From: Hymenobacter canadensis
Lineage (GTDB): Bacteria > Bacteroidota > Bacteroidia > Cytophagales > Hymenobacteraceae
Direction of reading: 5' to 3'
DNA length: 64,000 bases
Assembly: GCF_027359925.1 (NCBI RefSeq)
Contig: NZ_CP114767.1
Coordinates: 4,080,501-4,144,500, forward strand
Made by a program: the position numbers and the translations under genes
Shown here: one piece after another, positions 31,717-42,008 of the stretch
How positions within the stretch are numbered: the first letter of the stretch is position 1
Layout of the letters: every line of letters starts with the position of its first letter
Notes under the pieces: model-generated
The model's database searches: none
What the model saw: the letters and a program-made list of their open reading frames with translations, nothing else
What the model was told of the DNA's origin: nothing

Positions 31717-32151
31717 TTATTGTACGCCGGTGCTGCCGTAGCCGCCGGCACCGCGCGCCGTTTCGCTCAGCGTTTCGGCGGGCTGCCACTCAATCACCTC
31801 GTGGCGGGCCACCACCAGCTGCGCGATACGCTCGCCATCCTGCACCACAAAGTCGGTATCGGAGAGGTTTACCAGCAGCACTTTCAGCTCGCCGCGGTAG
31901 TCGGCATCAATGGTGCCGGGGCTGTTCACGATGCCGATGCCGTGCTTGTAGGCTAAGCCGCTGCGGGGGCGCACCTGCATTTCGTAGCCCACCGGAATTT
32001 CCATGAACAGGCCCGTAGGAATGAGGGCGCGCTGCAAGGGCTTCAGCACCACGGGCTCGTCCAGATTGGCCCGCACGTCGAGGCCGGCGGCGTGGGCCGT
32101 CTGGTACTCGGGCAGCGGGTGTCTGGAACGGTTGATGACGGGTAGTTGCAT
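31717..32151 (-). CDS. dut: dUTP diphosphatase
   Basis: 144-aa trimeric dUTPase that hydrolyses dUTP to dUMP, preventing uracil incorporation. All five motifs are visible, including [45 protein letters not shown] and the C-terminal [11 protein letters not shown] arm. The -7 box lies only 5 bp before the ATG, suggesting a leaderless mRNA. Confidence 0.96.
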   Translation of the reverse strand: MQLPVINRSRHPLPEYQTAHAAGLDVRANLDEPVVLKPLQRALIPTGLFMEIPVGYEMQVRPRSGLAYKHGIGIVNSPGTIDADYRGELKVLLVNLSDTDFVVQDGERIAQLVVARHEVIEWQPAETLSETARGAGGYGSTGVQ

Positions 32152-32155
32152 GCCG

Positions 32156-32163
32156 CAAAGATA
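32156..32163 (-). promoter_or_regulatory. -7 box (TATCTTTG) abutting the dut start codon
   Basis: A perfect match with only 4 bp between the box and the ATG at 32151. If real, transcription begins at or next to the start codon. No -33 element was seen. Confidence 0.5.
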
Positions 32164-32222
32164 GATTTCTGTGGTAGTTGTCAGTTGTTAGTCCGACCTG
32201 TTGATTTTTGACAACGAACAAC

Positions 32223-33725
32223 TCATTTCCCCAGCACTCGCTGGGGTTTCTCGATGAGTATGATCAGGCCCACGAAGCCGGCGCACAGAGCTAAGTGCCA
32301 GCCCTGGCGCAGCCAGTAGCCGCTTACGGGCACAAACCAGCCCAGCGCCACCACGCCCGAGGCCAGCGCCAGCCAGCCCAGCAATCGGGCCACCGGGTAG
32401 GGCACCGGGAAGTGCCGCTCGCCCAGCCACCAGCACACGGCCGCCATCATAAAGTAACAGGCCAGCGTGGCAATGGCCGAGCCCATGTAGCCCAGCACCG
32501 GAATTAGCAGGAAGTTAAGGACAATGGTGAGTACCGCGCCGGCCGCCCCGATATAGGTGCCGATGTAGGTTTTGTCGGTGAGCTTAAACCACACCGACAG
32601 GTTCCAGTAGACGCCCAGGAACAGATTAGCCAGCAGCAGCACCGGCACCACGGCAATACCCTCGCGGTATTCGGCGCGCTTCAGGAACTGCTCGGCTAAA
32701 ATCTCCAGGTTGAGGCTCACGCCCACAAAAATGACGGCGCAGCACAGCGTAAACCACTTCAGTACCATCGCAAACGTGGCCGGCGAGTTCTTGTCGGAGC
32801 TTTGCGAGAAGAAGAACGGCTCGGCGGCGTAGCGGAAGGCCTGAATCACGAGCTGCATAAAGATGCTCAGCTTGTAGCAGGCCCCGTAGATGCCCACCGC
32901 CGTCAGGCTGCTCTTGCCCGGGTAGAAGTTCGGCGGCAGCCACGAAGGCAGCATGATGCGGTCCAGCGTTTCATTGACCATGCCCGCCATGCCCATCAGC
33001 ATGATTGGGTAGGCGTAGGTGAGCAGCGGCCGCAGCGGCGCCAGCGCCAGCCGGAACCGCAGCTGCAGCAGCTCCGGCGCCAGCAGCAGCAGCGTAAAAG
33101 CACTGGCCGCCAGATTGGCCAGAAACACGTAGCCTACGCCAATGGTCGGGTCGTAGAGGCGGACCACCAGCGGCTGTAGCACCGTCAGGTACTTGCCGGC
33201 GAGGATATCGGGGCAGGCCACGATGAAGAACATGTTCAGGGCCACGTTCAGCATGATGCTGGCCATACGGATGCTGGCAAACCGGCGTGCTTGGTTACGC
33301 AGGCGCAGCTGCGCAAACGGAATGGCGGCCACGGCATCAAGGCTCAACACGAGGGCCAACCACAGCACATACCGCTCGTGGCCGGCCGGCAGCCCCAGCA
33401 GCTGCAGCAGCGTATCTGCCTGCCAGGCCAGCAGCCCCGCCAGCACCACGCTGCTCACCAGCAGCAGGCTCAGCACCCGGTCGTAGAGCTCCTGCCGGTC
33501 GGCGCCGGCGCGGTTGGCAAACCGGAAAAACGTGGTTTCCAGCCCGTAGGTAAACACCACGTTCAGAAACGAAACGTAGGCATACAGGCCCGTCACGATG
33601 CCGTAGTCGGCCGCCGCAAACCGCGCCGTGTACACCGGCACCAGCAAATAGGTGAGCACCCGGCCCACAATGCTGCTGATACCATACACGGCCGTTTGAG
33701 AAGCCAGTTTCTTCGCTACACTCAT
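32223..33725 (-). CDS. Lipopolysaccharide/oligosaccharide flippase (MATE/Wzx-like)
   Basis: A 500-aa inner-membrane protein with about 14 membrane segments, opening MSVAKKLASQTAVYGISSIV, as typical of the polysaccharide-biosynthesis/flippase family. It translocates lipid-linked sugars to the outer leaflet. No glycan polymerase is near. It is the first gene of the flippase-dut-nucleotidyltransferase-TPR cluster, conserved in Bacteroidota. Confidence 0.9.
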   Translation of the reverse strand: MSVAKKLASQTAVYGISSIVGRVLTYLLVPVYTARFAAADYGIVTGLYAYVSFLNVVFTYGLETTFFRFANRAGADRQELYDRVLSLLLVSSVVLAGLLAWQADTLLQLLGLPAGHERYVLWLALVLSLDAVAAIPFAQLRLRNQARRFASIRMASIMLNVALNMFFIVACPDILAGKYLTVLQPLVVRLYDPTIGVGYVFLANLAASAFTLLLLAPELLQLRFRLALAPLRPLLTYAYPIMLMGMAGMVNETLDRIMLPSWLPPNFYPGKSSLTAVGIYGACYKLSIFMQLVIQAFRYAAEPFFFSQSSDKNSPATFAMVLKWFTLCCAVIFVGVSLNLEILAEQFLKRAEYREGIAVVPVLLLANLFLGVYWNLSVWFKLTDKTYIGTYIGAAGAVLTIVLNFLLIPVLGYMGSAIATLACYFMMAAVCWWLGERHFPVPYPVARLLGWLALASGVVALGWFVPVSGYWLRQGWHLALCAGFVGLIILIEKPQRVLGK

Positions 33726-33755
33726 TAAAAGAAGTGGTAAAACGCTGCCAAAAGA

Positions 33756-33841
33756 ACGTCATTCCGAGCGGAGCGAGAAATCTCGCTAGTGTGGTGATTA
33801 TACTACACTAGCGAGATTCCTCGCTCCGCTCGGAATGACGT
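33756..33841. repeat. Inverted-repeat element, copy c (ACGTCATTCCGAGC ends)
   Basis: The most symmetric copy: ACGTCATTCCGAGCGGAGCG and its exact complement at 33822-33841, continuing inwards through CTAGTGT/ACACTAG with mismatches that are mostly wobble-compatible. It lies between the flippase and the enoyl-CoA hydratase. Confidence 0.9.
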
Positions 33842-33860
33842 ACCAATCAACCTTTGGATT

Positions 33861-34652
33861 TTAATTGCCCTTGAACGCGGCTGGCCGTTTTTCCAGGAAT
33901 GCCTGGGTGCCCTCCTTGAAGTCGTTGGACGCAAAACACTGCCCGAAGGCGTTGGCCTCTACCTGGTAGCCGTGGCGTGTATCCGAGTACAGCGCATTCA
34001 CGCTGTCGATGCACAAACTCAAGGCCAGTGGGGCTTTCGTCAGGATGCGGGTCAGCAGGGTCCGCGTAAACGGCAGCAGCTCGGCCTGGGGCACTACGTG
34101 GTTCACGAGGCCCAGGCGTAGCGCTTCATCTGCCTTGATCATGTCGGCGGTCAGCAGCAGCTCCAGGGCCTTGCCTTTGCCAATCAGCTGGGCTAGGCGC
34201 TGGGTCCCGCCGTATCCCGGAATCAACCCCAAGTTCACTTCCGGCTGCCCGAAGCGCGCGGTTTCGGAGGCAATGCGCATGTGGCAAGCCATGGCCAGCT
34301 CGCAGCCGCCGCCCAGCGCAAACCCATTCACGGCCGCAATAACCGGCTTGGAGCTTTCCTCAATCAGGCAGAACACTTCCTGGCCCTGCTCGGAGGCCCG
34401 GCGCGCCAGCGCCTCGCTCGGGATGGCGGCCAGCTCGGCAATGTCGGCCCCGGCTACAAAAGCCTTGTCGCCGCTGCCCGTCAGGATGATGCCCCGCACG
34501 GCCGTGTTGTTGAGGGCTTGCTGCACGGCCTGCCCGATTTCCGTAATCGTGGCGGCGTTGAGGGCGTTGAGCTTGGTGGGGCGGTTGAGCGTGATGGTCT
34601 GGATGCCGGTTTCAGCATCGAGTTCAACCAGCAGATTTTCGAAAGTAGCCAT
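33861..34652 (-). CDS. Enoyl-CoA hydratase/isomerase family protein
   Basis: 263 aa from the ATG at 34652 (MATFENLLVELDAETGIQTI). Crotonase fold: GTGDKAFVAGAD-type oxyanion loop (GSGDKAFVAGADIAELAAIP), ALGGGCELAMACHMRIA and EVNLGLIPGYGGTQRLA contain the two acidic residues (Glu in GCELA, Glu in PEVNLG) used for water addition. It most likely hydrates 2,3-enoyl-CoA in fatty-acid or amino-acid breakdown. The upstream ATG at 34688 lies within the -7 box. Confidence 0.9.
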   Translation of the reverse strand: MATFENLLVELDAETGIQTITLNRPTKLNALNAATITEIGQAVQQALNNTAVRGIILTGSGDKAFVAGADIAELAAIPSEALARRASEQGQEVFCLIEESSKPVIAAVNGFALGGGCELAMACHMRIASETARFGQPEVNLGLIPGYGGTQRLAQLIGKGKALELLLTADMIKADEALRLGLVNHVVPQAELLPFTRTLLTRILTKAPLALSLCIDSVNALYSDTRHGYQVEANAFGQCFASNDFKEGTQAFLEKRPAAFKGN

Positions 34653-34685
34653 GAAGGAGGGGTAGGTGGGGCTGCAGATGAGGCC

Positions 34686-34693
34686 CAAAGATA
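34686..34693 (-). promoter_or_regulatory. -7 box (TATCTTTG) for the enoyl-CoA hydratase
   Basis: A perfect TAnnTTTG match, 33 bp before the ATG at 34652. It rules out the longer reading that begins at 34688. Confidence 0.55.
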
Positions 34694-34801
34694 GCGCAAA
34701 ACCACATCCGTATTTGAACGCTTCAGCGTGGTAGTGCCCCGGTTCACCGCTTGCCGGCGGCTGTCCGGCTAAACCACGGCACCCTGGGCAAACCGGTTTT
34801 C

Positions 34802-34809
34802 TACCTTTG
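34802..34809 (+). promoter_or_regulatory. -7 box (TACCTTTG) for mscL
   Basis: A perfect TAnnTTTG match about 85 bp upstream of the mscL ATG. Confidence 0.5.
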
Positions 34810-34894
34810 GGAAAGGCCGGCAGGAGGTTAGATCGTAAAAATCTTATATTGCCTGCGGTATTCTCTCGTTTTCTCCACCAATTCCTTCTTACTC

Positions 34895-35317
34895 ATGGGC
34901 TTCGTCTCAGAATTCAAAGAATTTATTTCCAAGGGCAACGTGCTCGATCTGGCGGTCGGTGTGATTATCGGCGGGGCGTTCGGCAAAATTGTGGCTTCGC
35001 TGACGGATGATATCCTGATGCCGATTCTGAGCATCCTGACCGGCGGCATGGACTTCAAGGACTGGTTTCTGGCCTTGGATGGTGCCACGTACAAAACGTT
35101 GGAAGAGGCCAAAAAAGCCGGTGCTGCTACCATCAACTACGGTATGTTTCTGAATGCCGTTATCACCTTCCTGCTGATGGCCTTCGCCATTTTCTGGATT
35201 GTGAAGCTGGCCAACCGCTTCAAAAAGCCGCAGGAAGTAATCGTGGCCGACCCCGGTCCCACGAAAGACCAACTGCTGCTGATGGAAATCCGCGACGCCC
35301 TGCGTACCCGCAGCTAA
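34895..35317 (+). CDS. mscL: Large-conductance mechanosensitive channel
   Basis: A 140-aa pentameric inner-membrane channel that opens on membrane tension in hypo-osmotic shock. The N-terminal amphipathic helix FVSEFKEFISKGNVLDLAVG, the pore-lining helix VGVIIGGAFGKIVASLTDD, periplasmic loop, second membrane helix AVITFLLMAFAIFWIVKLAN and C-terminal helical bundle MEIRDALR are all visible. An intrinsic terminator follows. Confidence 0.97.
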   Translation: MGFVSEFKEFISKGNVLDLAVGVIIGGAFGKIVASLTDDILMPILSILTGGMDFKDWFLALDGATYKTLEEAKKAGAATINYGMFLNAVITFLLMAFAIFWIVKLANRFKKPQEVIVADPGPTKDQLLLMEIRDALRTRS

Positions 35318-35359
35318 TTACGCCGAATTTCCTGGCAGCTTGAGCTGCCGAACCTTAGC

Positions 35360-35405
35360 AAAGCCGGCTGTTGCCCTCCGTCATGGCAGGGTAGGGCCGG
35401 CTTTT
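35360..35405 (+). terminator. Terminator of mscL
   Basis: AAAGCCGGC pairs with GCCGGCTTT, with T beyond; an inner GCCCT/AGGGC pairing extends it. The gap 35318-35682 contains nothing else recognisable. Confidence 0.7.
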
Positions 35406-35682
35406 CTGCGGGGTGCCTTTCGCAGTGGCTGTTGGCGGCGGGGCATCGTCTGTAATCTGCCGCGTTGCGTATTGGGGGCTTTGCTTATGGATAAGCAGAA
35501 CGGTTGGCCCCGGCCCCGCGGCCGCCGTATGCAGCTCAACGCAACGGTAGGGAACAGGCTGACTCTTAAGTTCTGGAGAATTTGAACTAACTTCCCTGTC
35601 ACCCCGTTGCCGCGCCAATAGCCTAAAAGACGGCCAGCAGCCTGATACGGCCTTTTCTTCGGATTTTCTTTTGCTCCAGCGC

Positions 35683-36150
35683 ATGAAAAAACTTATTGCC
35701 ACCTCGCTGCTGGCCTCCGCCACGTTGCTCAGCAAGCCCGCCAGCGCACAGGCACCTCGCTCTGCCATTGCCCCCAATGAACCCGGCCAGCTAACCAACG
35801 AGCAGGTCCAGCGCAAGAGCAAGAGTAAGAGCAAAGGATCGGCTACGGACATTGCTAACATGCAGCGTCGCATGAACATGAACCCGGAGGACGCCAAGCG
35901 CGACCAGCAGGTAGAACTGCTGGAAGCCCGCGCCGGTGGCGGTTCCGCCAATACCAGCTTCGGCCGCGCCTCAGGCCCGGCCCGCCAGTATGAGAAAGGC
36001 GCCGGTGGCTTTATGGTGCGCAAATTCAAAGCCGGTAAGCACACCCGCAATGCCATGATGAAGAAAGGCCAGGGCCGCGTTGCCCCCGGCATCGACCCCA
36101 AGGGTAAGCCCCTGACCCATAAAAAGAAAAAGAAATTTCTGTTCTTTTAG
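35683..36150 (+). CDS. Secreted lysine-rich protein, unknown
   Basis: 155 aa from the ATG at 35683 (MKKLIATSLLASATLLSKPA SA signal peptide); an ATG at 35671 adds four residues. The mature protein is polar and basic, with low-complexity RKSKSKSKG and, at the end, GKPLTHKKKKKFLFF. No family is recognised. The very basic tail could bind nucleic acid or anionic surface polymer, but this is speculation. Confidence 0.65.
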   Translation: MKKLIATSLLASATLLSKPASAQAPRSAIAPNEPGQLTNEQVQRKSKSKSKGSATDIANMQRRMNMNPEDAKRDQQVELLEARAGGGSANTSFGRASGPARQYEKGAGGFMVRKFKAGKHTRNAMMKKGQGRVAPGIDPKGKPLTHKKKKKFLFF

Positions 36151-36187
36151 GTTGCTCCAGCCCGCCGGTGGCCGATGGCTACAACCC

Positions 36188-36221
36188 AAAAAAGCCCCGT
36201 CGCAAAGCGTCGGGGCTTTTT
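36188..36221 (+). terminator. Terminator of the lysine-rich protein gene
   Basis: AAGCCCCG (with inner TCGC/GCG pairing) and CGGGGCTT form the stem, followed by T. The rest of the gap 36151-36494 (about 340 bp) has no recognisable feature. Confidence 0.7.
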
Positions 36222-36494
36222 GCATCTTCAGCTGATTCGGAACCACCGTTCGCTCCCGATGCAGCCAAAGAAGGACTAAGTAAGTGGCAGCACCGCTAGG
36301 ACAGCTGGCGTTTGGCGGGGTCCCAGCCGGGGCCGGGCAGTGCCGGCGTGGTGGTTTCGCGGCCACTATTCAATGACAGGTAGCACACCGGAGCCGGCAT
36401 GAAGGTGTGGCGTTTGGCTGCAGACAATGGAGAGTAAGTGCGGACATGCATAGTGCTACAGGAAAAAAGGGCCAATATCTGACATCAAAAACTG

Positions 36495-37127
36495 CTACAG
36501 CCGCGCTAACGCCTGCAGATCAATGTTGCGCGCCACCTGCTTTACAACGTCGGTGTCGTTCTGGCCGTCTGATTCCACGACCACGAAAAATCGGTCACCA
36601 ACGCCCAGGGCAATGCTGGCTTTGTGCTCCCGCTTCTGCAGGTTTTCCCACCCCCGAATGTTGTGTACCCCCAGGTTGCAGCTTCGCACCAGTTGTTCGT
36701 CATCCTCCTGTACAAAGCCCGCCGCCATCATGGCCGTGGCGCCGGCATACAAGGCCGTGGCGCCGTTGTAGTCTACAAGCTGCGCCTTTAGGTGCTGTTT
36801 GCCTTTGCGGTAGCGCCGCTCGCAGCTGGAGTAGCTGACGCCGTTCAGGCTGATAGACTCCCCTTTCGGCTCGCTCACCGCCTCGAAGCCGGCCAGGCGG
36901 GCGGGCAGATAGCGGGCCAGCTCCTGATAAGGTAACACTACCGTATCGCCATGCGCTGCCCGTACAGCAAGCTGTTGCTGCTGCTTTCTCAGCGCCGCGC
37001 CCATCGTGCGGGCAGTCTGTACGCTGCTGGCGGCAGCCTTGTAGCTGTTGCGGGCCTCCTGTAGTTGGCCGCAGGCCGCCAATAATCCTAGCTCGACGCA
37101 GACCAGAAGAAATCCTAAACGGTGCAT
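36495..37127 (-). CDS. Lipoprotein of unknown function
   Basis: 210 aa from the ATG at 37127 (MHRLGFLLVCVELGLLAAC) with lipobox LLAAC. A predicted helix rich in Ala and Gln (residues 25-60) precedes a mixed alpha/beta region containing SYSSCERRYRKGKQHLKAQL and GDRFFVVVESDGQNDTDVV. No family is recognised. Nearby infB is not obviously related. Confidence 0.7.
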   Translation of the reverse strand: MHRLGFLLVCVELGLLAACGQLQEARNSYKAAASSVQTARTMGAALRKQQQQLAVRAAHGDTVVLPYQELARYLPARLAGFEAVSEPKGESISLNGVSYSSCERRYRKGKQHLKAQLVDYNGATALYAGATAMMAAGFVQEDDEQLVRSCNLGVHNIRGWENLQKREHKASIALGVGDRFFVVVESDGQNDTDVVKQVARNIDLQALARL

Positions 37128-37270
37128 GGCTGGTAGAAAAGGTGAAACGCAACTGCTGCTGAACGTGGGGGATGAGTTAGTGCAATTCAATCTGATAGTG
37201 ATACTAAAGTAGCTTTCCCGGCAGGTGCGGTCAATAGCATGATGATGTGACGCAGCAAGTGCCGAAAACG

Positions 37271-37306
37271 CAAAAGGCCCCTACTGCGCGCAGTAGGGGC
37301 CTTTTG
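37271..37306. terminator. Perfect 36-bp palindromic terminator of infB
   Basis: CAAAAGGCCCCTACTGCG is followed directly by its exact complement. With A/T ends on both strands it can terminate infB (minus). Its stop lies 20 bp away. Confidence 0.75.
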
Positions 37307-37325
37307 TTTAAAAACGGGGTGCTGA

Positions 37326-40300
37326 TTACAGCGTCCGCTTAACTTCCTGTTCTTCGAAGCCTTCGATGTTATCACCCTCTTGGAGTTCATCGAAGTTTTT
37401 CAGGGAAATACCGCACTCGTAGCCTTGGCGTACTTCCGACACGTCGTCTTTGTAGCGCTTGAGGTCCTTGATTTCGCCCGAGTACACCACAATGCCGTTG
37501 CGCACGAGCCGCACCTTGGTTTTGCGGGTGAAAGTGCCGTCCGTCACCATGCAGCCACCAATGGTGCCCACTTTAGTGATGTTGAACACCTGACGAATCT
37601 CGGCGTTGGCTACCACTACATCTTTCACCGTTGGGGCCAGCATGCCTTCCATGGCATCCTTCACCTCGTTGATGGCGTTGTAAATGATAGAGTAGAGGCG
37701 GATATCGATCTGCTCCTGCTCGGCCAGCTTGCGGGCGCTTTGCGACGGCCGCACCTGGAAACCGATGATGATGGCGTCGGAGGCCGAAGCCAGCAACACG
37801 TCGGATTCCGAAATGGCACCCACGCTCTTGCTGAGGATGTTCACGGCCACTTCCGGCGTGCTCAGCTTCAGCAGCGAGTCGGCCAGAGCTTCCACCGAGC
37901 CATCCACGTCGCCTTTCACAATCACATTCAGCTCCTTGAACGAACCGATAGCCAGACGGCGACCAATCTCGTCGAGGGTGATGTGCTTTTTGGTGCGCAT
38001 GCTCTGCTCGCGGGCCAGCTGCTGACGCTGGGTGGCCAGCTCGCGGGCTTCGCGCTCGGTTTCCATCACCTGGATCTTGTCGCCAGCCTGTGGGGCTCCG
38101 GTCAGACCAAGTACCTGCACCGGGGTAGCCGGGCCGGCGTTTTTCATCTTCTTACCGCGGTGGTCCGTCATGGCCTTCACGCGGCCGAAGTGCGGACCAG
38201 CCAGCACGATGTCGCCCACTTTCATGGTGCCGGTTTGCACCAGAATGGTGGTTACGTAGCCCCGGCCCTTGTCGAGGGAGGCTTCAATAACCGTACCTAT
38301 GGCATTGCGGTCAGGGTTGGCTTTCAACTCCAGAATCTCGGCTTCCAGCAGCACCTTCTCCAGCAGGTCGTCGATGCCCAGACCCGTTTTGGCCGAAACC
38401 TCTTGGCTCTGGTACTTGCCGCCCCACTCTTCTACCAGCACGTTGATTACCGACAGCTCCTCGCGGACTTTGTCGGGGTTGGCACCAGGCTTGTCGATCT
38501 TGTTGAGAGCAATTACAATAGGTACACCAGCCGCCTGTGCGTGGTTGATGGCTTCCTTCGTCTGCGGCATCACCGAGTCGTCGGCTGCTACCACAATGAT
38601 GGCAATGTCGGTGACCTTGGCACCCCGAGCACGCATGGCCGTAAAGGCTTCGTGACCCGGCGTATCCAGGAAGGTTACGCGCTTGCCCGACTTGGTCATT
38701 ACATCGTAGGCACCAATGTGCTGCGTGATACCACCGGCTTCACCTTTGGCTACACTGGCACTCCGGATATAGTCAAGCAGCGACGTTTTGCCGTGGTCGA
38801 CGTGACCCATGATGGTCACGATAGGAGCGCGCGGCTGCAAATCAGCCTCGTTGTCCTCCACAACAACCACCGTGTCTTCCTCTTCCGCCGACAGGAACTC
38901 CACGTCGTAGCCGAACTCATCGGCAATAACGGTAATGGCTTCGGCGTCGAGGCGCTGGTTGATGGACACGAACATGCCCATGTTCAGGCAGATCTTGATA
39001 ATCTCGTTCACCGAGACATCCATCAGCGACGCCAGGTCGTTGGCAGAGATGAACTCGGTTACTTTGAGCGTCTTGGCATCCAGCTCGTTCTGAGCGCGCT
39101 GGGCTTCGCGGTCCTCGGCTACCCCAGCACGCTTGTCGCGGCGGTACTTAGCGCGGTTGTTGTTGTTGCCACCACGGCCGCCGCTGAGCTTAGCCAGCGT
39201 GGCCTTGATCTGCTCCTGGATCTGCTTTTCGTTTTGCTCAGGCGTGAGCGGAACGGTTGGCTGCGTGCGCTGGCCGGGGCCGCCCGGGCGCTGACCCGGA
39301 CCGCCGGGGCGTTGACCGGGGCCACCAGGGCGCTGGGGCGGGGGGCCAACGGGGCGGTTGCCCTGATAGCCACCACCTTGCTGAGTACCTTGGTTAGCTG
39401 AGCCGGGCTGGGTAGCACCGCCTGGGCCAGGCAGCCGCTGGCGCTTCTTCTTGTCGGCGGCTAGGCCGCTCTTGCGCACATCCGACGACGCCACGGGGCG
39501 GGCACCGCGCCCACCACGCCGCGACGAATCGAGCGGCAGTTCAATCTTGCCCAGTACCGTCAGGCCTTTCAGCTGGTCGGCTTTGGCTACGATGGTACCG
39601 GCAGCTTCTTCCGTGCCGGCAGCAGGCTCTGCAGGAGCGGCGGTTGCCGGGGCCGAAGCATCAGCAACGGGCGTAGCCGCAGGCACAACCGGGGCAGGAG
39701 CCTCAACTGGCTTAGGTGCCGGAGCAGGCGCCGGAGTTTCGGCAACCGGCGCTTTCACTGGCTCAGGAGCAACAGGAGCAACCGGCGCGGGGGCCGGGGC
39801 TGGCGTGGCTGCTACCGGAGCGGGAGCAGGCGCCTCTACTGGCTTAGGAGCGGGGGCCGGAACCGGAGCCGGAGCAGGGGCCGCTACCGGAGGAGCTGGT
39901 GTAGGCTTGGTTTCGGCAACCGGTGCTTCAACAGGCTTGGGAGCGGGGGTAGGAGCCGGAGCTGCTACCGGAGCCGCTGGTGTGGCGGCGGCCACCGGAG
40001 CGGCGGGAGCGGCAGGGCGGGGGGCCATTGGCCGGCCTTTGGCATCCAGCTCCAGCTTGCCCAGCACTTTGAGGCCGGGCACCTTGGGCGCCTCCTCGGT
40101 GGGCTGTGGGGCAGGTGCTGCAGCCGCTGCGGCCACTACGGGCGCAAAAACAGGAGCCGCTGCCACCGGAGCCGGGGCAGGAGCTTCTACAGGTTTGGGG
40201 GCCGGGGCTTTCGGGGCGGCAGGCTCAGCCGGACGGGCGTGGGCAGCTGCTTCCAGCTCGCTTTGGCGCTTGGCCTGGCTGAGCTTGGCGGCCTCCATCT

Positions 40301-40481
40301 TGTCTTGGGCTGAAGACGCGAATTCCTTGTCCAGCAACGCTACCTGCTCTGGAGTGAGCTTGGTTGTGGGCTTGTTTTCTACCGGAAATCCCTTTTTCGT
40401 TAGTGTTTCCACTATCGTGGACATGCCAACGTTCAGGTCTTTGGCTGCCTGACTAAGCCGTTTGGTTGCTGCTTCCGCCAT
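37326..40481 (-). CDS. infB: Translation initiation factor IF-2
   Basis: A 1051-aa GTPase that places fMet-tRNA on the ribosome. The first about 400 residues are low-complexity (Pro/Ala-rich repeats with [15 protein letters not shown], then a Gly/Gln/Pro-rich QRPGGPGQR segment). The conserved G domain begins around residue 545 ([25 protein letters not shown]), with the beta-barrel domain II and the fMet-tRNA-binding domain IV ending in EEQEVKRTL. The ATG at 40481 is chosen because the upstream twelve residues lie over a -7 box. Third gene of rimP-nusA-infB, with its own promoter. Confidence 0.96.
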   Translation of the reverse strand: MAEAATKRLSQAAKDLNVGMSTIVETLTKKGFPVENKPTTKLTPEQVALLDKEFASSAQDKMEAAKLSQAKRQSELEAAAHARPAEPAAPKAPAPKPVEAPAPAPVAAAPVFAPVVAAAAAAPAPQPTEEAPKVPGLKVLGKLELDAKGRPMAPRPAAPAAPVAAATPAAPVAAPAPTPAPKPVEAPVAETKPTPAPPVAAPAPAPVPAPAPKPVEAPAPAPVAATPAPAPAPVAPVAPEPVKAPVAETPAPAPAPKPVEAPAPVVPAATPVADASAPATAAPAEPAAGTEEAAGTIVAKADQLKGLTVLGKIELPLDSSRRGGRGARPVASSDVRKSGLAADKKKRQRLPGPGGATQPGSANQGTQQGGGYQGNRPVGPPPQRPGGPGQRPGGPGQRPGGPGQRTQPTVPLTPEQNEKQIQEQIKATLAKLSGGRGGNNNNRAKYRRDKRAGVAEDREAQRAQNELDAKTLKVTEFISANDLASLMDVSVNEIIKICLNMGMFVSINQRLDAEAITVIADEFGYDVEFLSAEEEDTVVVVEDNEADLQPRAPIVTIMGHVDHGKTSLLDYIRSASVAKGEAGGITQHIGAYDVMTKSGKRVTFLDTPGHEAFTAMRARGAKVTDIAIIVVAADDSVMPQTKEAINHAQAAGVPIVIALNKIDKPGANPDKVREELSVINVLVEEWGGKYQSQEVSAKTGLGIDDLLEKVLLEAEILELKANPDRNAIGTVIEASLDKGRGYVTTILVQTGTMKVGDIVLAGPHFGRVKAMTDHRGKKMKNAGPATPVQVLGLTGAPQAGDKIQVMETEREARELATQRQQLAREQSMRTKKHITLDEIGRRLAIGSFKELNVIVKGDVDGSVEALADSLLKLSTPEVAVNILSKSVGAISESDVLLASASDAIIIGFQVRPSQSARKLAEQEQIDIRLYSIIYNAINEVKDAMEGMLAPTVKDVVVANAEIRQVFNITKVGTIGGCMVTDGTFTRKTKVRLVRNGIVVYSGEIKDLKRYKDDVSEVRQGYECGISLKNFDELQEGDNIEGFEEQEVKRTL

Positions 40482-40514
40482 TCTATGCTCGCGAACGATA
40501 CTCTTATCTTGGTG

Positions 40515-40522
40515 CAAAGGTA
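40515..40522 (-). promoter_or_regulatory. -7 box (TACCTTTG) for infB
   Basis: A perfect match, 33 bp before the ATG at 40481 and within the 90-bp nusA-infB gap, so infB can be transcribed apart from nusA. Confidence 0.55.
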
Positions 40523-40611
40523 CTATATTAAATGGTGCCAGCCGGTGTTACGGTGCTAAAGCGAGCCGGCTGGCCCGATTTAACGCCTTTGCCGGGCCGA
40601 AGCCCGCGCGC

Positions 40612-41907
40612 TCATTGCGCGGTGTCGCTGGCAGTGGAGGTTTCTGCTTCGTCGGTGCTTTCTTCTTCGCCTTCAAATTCGTTGCGGATGACGCGGAAAA
40701 CGTCTTCTACAGTTTCTTCTTCCAGCTCCGTGCGGCGCACGATGTCTTCTTTACTTACGGCCAATACGGCGCGCCCGGTGTCGAGGCCAATCTTCTTGAG
40801 CTCGTCAATGATCCAGGCTTCCAGCTCGTCCGAGAATTCGTCGAGGGCAATGTCCTCTTCGTAGTCACCGGCATCCCGGAATACGTCGATTTCCATGCCC
40901 ACCAGCCGCGAGGCCAGTTTGATGTTGGCGCCGCCCCGGCCGATGGCCAGGGAAACCTGGTCTGGTTTCAGGAACACCGAAACCCGGCCGGTTTGTTCGT
41001 TTATCTTCATCGACGTGAGCTTTGCCGGCGACAGAGCCCGCGCAATGTAGAGCTCCAGGTTGTCGGTGTAGTTGATGACGTCGATGTTCTCGTTTTCCAG
41101 CTCACGCACTACGGCGTGAATCCGGGAGCCTTTCATGCCCACGCAGGCACCTACCGGGTCGATGCGGTCATCGTAGCTTTCTACGGCTACTTTGGCCCGC
41201 TCGCCGGGCTCGCGCACAATGTTCTTGATGGTGATGAGGCCATCAAAAATCTCGGGCACTTCCTGCTCGAACAACCGCTCCAGGAAAGCCGGGGCCGCGC
41301 GCGACAGAATGATTTTGGGCGTGCCATTGATGATTTCCACCTTGTGCACTACAGCCCGTACGGAGTCGCCCTTGCGGTAACGGTCCTTCGGAATCTGCTC
41401 GCCTTTGGGCAGCACCAGCTCGTTTTCGTCTTTGTCGAGAATGAGGGCCTCGCGGCTCCATACCTGATAGACTTCGCCGGCGATGATTTCGCCGACCTGG
41501 TCTTTGTAAGTCTGGTAGAGGTGGTCGCGCTCCAGGTCCTTCACGCGCTGAATCAGCGTCTGGCGGGCCATGAGCACGGCGCGGCGACCGAAATCCTCCA
41601 GCTTCACCTCTTCCGTTACCTGCTCGCCTACCTCGAAGTCGGGCTCGATTTTCTGCGCTTCGGCCAGCGGAATTTTGTCGTGGTCCCAGATATCCTCCGA
41701 GTCATCGTCTACAATCTCACGGTTGCGGTAGATTTCCAGGTCGCCCTTGTCCACGTTGAGGATGACGTCGAAGTTGGCGTCATCGGTGTACTTTTTGCGA
41801 ATCATGGTCCGGAACACGTCTTCGAGGATGCTCATCATCGTGGGACGGTCGATGTTTTTGCTCCGGGCGAATTCGGCAAACGATTCAATCAGGACGTTGC
41901 TGTTCAT
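40612..41907 (-). CDS. nusA: Transcription termination/antitermination factor NusA
   Basis: 431 aa, binds RNA polymerase and affects pausing, termination and antitermination. The N-terminal polymerase-binding domain covers residues 1-125, an S1 domain follows (GEIIAGEVYQVWSREALILD), then two KH domains (CVGMKGSRIHAVVRELENEN; AIGRGGANIKLASRLVGMEI) and an acidic C-tail. It sits between rimP and infB; the spacing to rimP is about 100 bp. Confidence 0.96.
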   Translation of the reverse strand: MNSNVLIESFAEFARSKNIDRPTMMSILEDVFRTMIRKKYTDDANFDVILNVDKGDLEIYRNREIVDDDSEDIWDHDKIPLAEAQKIEPDFEVGEQVTEEVKLEDFGRRAVLMARQTLIQRVKDLERDHLYQTYKDQVGEIIAGEVYQVWSREALILDKDENELVLPKGEQIPKDRYRKGDSVRAVVHKVEIINGTPKIILSRAAPAFLERLFEQEVPEIFDGLITIKNIVREPGERAKVAVESYDDRIDPVGACVGMKGSRIHAVVRELENENIDVINYTDNLELYIARALSPAKLTSMKINEQTGRVSVFLKPDQVSLAIGRGGANIKLASRLVGMEIDVFRDAGDYEEDIALDEFSDELEAWIIDELKKIGLDTGRAVLAVSKEDIVRRTELEEETVEDVFRVIRNEFEGEEESTDEAETSTASDTAQ

Positions 41908-42008
41908 CTGATTTAAACTGTTGAATTGTTGAATTGCTGCAGAAAAGGCGGCTGGCTTTCGCTTACGAAAAAAGACAACTGCTGGTCTGGTAAGCTATTA
42001 AGTCCGTG

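Noticed and set aside
37380..39401. A 673-codon open frame opposite infB
   Set aside because: Antisense shadow of a conserved gene; composition rich in His, Arg and Gln typical of such frames.
39640..40240. Periodic Pro/Ala-coding repeats considered as a CRISPR or tandem-repeat locus
   Set aside because: They are in frame and code the known variable N-terminal region of IF-2.
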